5,765 nt of DNA, from the NCBI GenBank assembly GCA_011064865.1, contig JAAKFX010000101.1:1-5765 (forward strand). The letters are read 5' to 3'. Each line of letters starts with the position of its first letter. The first letter of the stretch is position 1. The position numbers were made by a program, and so were the translations under genes. The notes under the pieces were generated by a model. It saw nothing but the letters and a program-made list of their open reading frames with translations, searched no databases and had not been told where the DNA came from. This DNA comes from Candidatus Anoxychlamydiales bacterium. Lineage in GTDB: Bacteria > Chlamydiota > Chlamydiia > Chlamydiales > SM23-39. Shown here piece by piece: positions 5,331 through 5,765 of this stretch.

Positions 5331-5363
5331 GAAATCATTTTAATGTTTTTATATTCAAAAAAA

Positions 5364-5372
5364 TGCTACAAT
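5364..5372 (+). promoter_or_regulatory. Candidate extended -10 element of the 5431 gene
   Basis: TGCTACAAT fits an extended -10 (TGnTATAAT with one mismatch). No good -35 is found 17 bases upstream, which extended -10 promoters tolerate. The start would be near 5379, giving a leader of about 50 bases. The divergent promoter of the NifX-like gene lies less than 40 bases away. Confidence 0.4.
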
Positions 5373-5430
5373 CTTTACATTACAAAACAAAATAAACCTT
5401 TTTAATATACACAATAAAATAAGAAGAATT

Positions 5431-5765
5431 ATGGCAATATCTAGCGAAAAATCTAAGGTCATTTTAAATAAACAAAATGAAATAGATACCTATAATAAAG
5501 TTTTTAATAGATGCGAGACTATAAAAAAGATTTTAAAAGTATCGATAATTATTTTATCTATAGCAGCTATCGGAGCATCTATTGGATTTATGGTAACTTC
5601 ATTTGCTCATATACCTATATATAATATTTCATCTGAGCTTCTTTTAGGATCTGCTATATTGGGGACTATCTCTACAAGTTTTCTTTCAATGGCCACATTG
5701 ATCATAGCAAAATTTCAAACAAACTTAAAAAAGCCTGAGATTGAATTAAAACCATTAGATGAAAA
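5431..5765 (+). CDS. Small membrane protein with helical hairpin, Inc-like layout (3' truncated)
   Basis: An open frame begins MAISSEKSKV and runs without a stop to the window edge (111 complete codons). I do not recognise a family. Residues 1-33 are polar and Lys/Ser/Asn-rich. Two hydrophobic stretches, about 34-58 (rich in Ile, Ala, Gly) and about 71-93 (LLGSAILGT onwards), are separated by a short loop containing IPIYNISSE. The sequence becomes polar again with KKPEIELKPLDE. A closely spaced pair of long hydrophobic segments is the hallmark (bilobed domain) of chlamydial inclusion-membrane (Inc) proteins, which fits the inferred organism but is not specific. The ribosome site is weak (AAGAAG at 5421-5426). 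A plain inner-membrane protein is equally possible without the C-terminal part. Confidence 0.65.
   Translation, partial: MAISSEKSKVILNKQNEIDTYNKVFNRCETIKKILKVSIIILSIAAIGASIGFMVTSFAHIPIYNISSELLLGSAILGTISTSFLSMATLIIAKFQTNLKKPEIELKPLDE

Noticed and set aside
1..5765. CRISPR array, tRNA, rRNA or insertion sequence
   Set aside because: No regularly spaced short repeats, tRNA-like cloverleaf, rRNA signature, transposase motif or flanking terminal inverted repeats were seen on reading both strands.

Overview
The window is strongly AT-rich and carries a tandem array of paralogous, cysteine-rich outer-membrane beta-barrel genes on the minus strand. Next to the array lie a small GGQ release-factor-like gene, a NifX/NifB-type (PF02579) small protein and the start of a two-helix membrane protein. 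The barrel proteins have a Cys-rich N-terminus, an 'LPKAYNAP' block, a 'SFIYWE' strand, a 'GLGWGSYF' segment and a terminal Phe. This resembles the MOMP-like (Legionella_OMP-type) families expanded in Simkania, Rhabdochlamydia and related non-Chlamydiaceae Chlamydiota. I therefore infer a chlamydial relative. The NifX-like protein, common in anaerobes, weakly hints at an anaerobic or sediment lineage. Both assignments are by memory of family patterns, not by a search.

Layout. Positions 1-31 hold only the first ten codons of a fourth paralog (minus strand) that continues beyond the left edge, with its promoter at 71-99. Three full paralogs follow, all read right to left: A (221-1456), B (1755-2906) and C (3124-4305). 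Each has a strong Shine-Dalgarno, a 22-residue signal peptide and its own hairpin/T-tract terminator downstream (weak for A, strong for B and C), so they look like separate transcription units. The sequence upstream of the truncated paralog and of gene A is recognisably the same DNA, including a TTGACA-N17-TATTTA promoter. Gene A's leader has about 80 extra bases with two hairpins. Gene A also contains a run of seven G in a variable loop.

The right part has the release-factor-like gene (4488-4907, plus), converging with a 4-base overlap on the NifX-like gene (4904-5272, minus). That gene has a textbook promoter and is divergent from a truncated gene (5431 to the edge, plus) for a small protein with a helical hairpin, similar in layout to chlamydial Inc proteins.

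The array probably supplies alternative versions of a disulfide-linked porin/adhesin whose strands are conserved and whose loops differ. The release-factor-like protein probably rescues stalled ribosomes. No functional link between the array and the right-hand genes is evident. No RNA genes, CRISPR or insertion sequences were seen.
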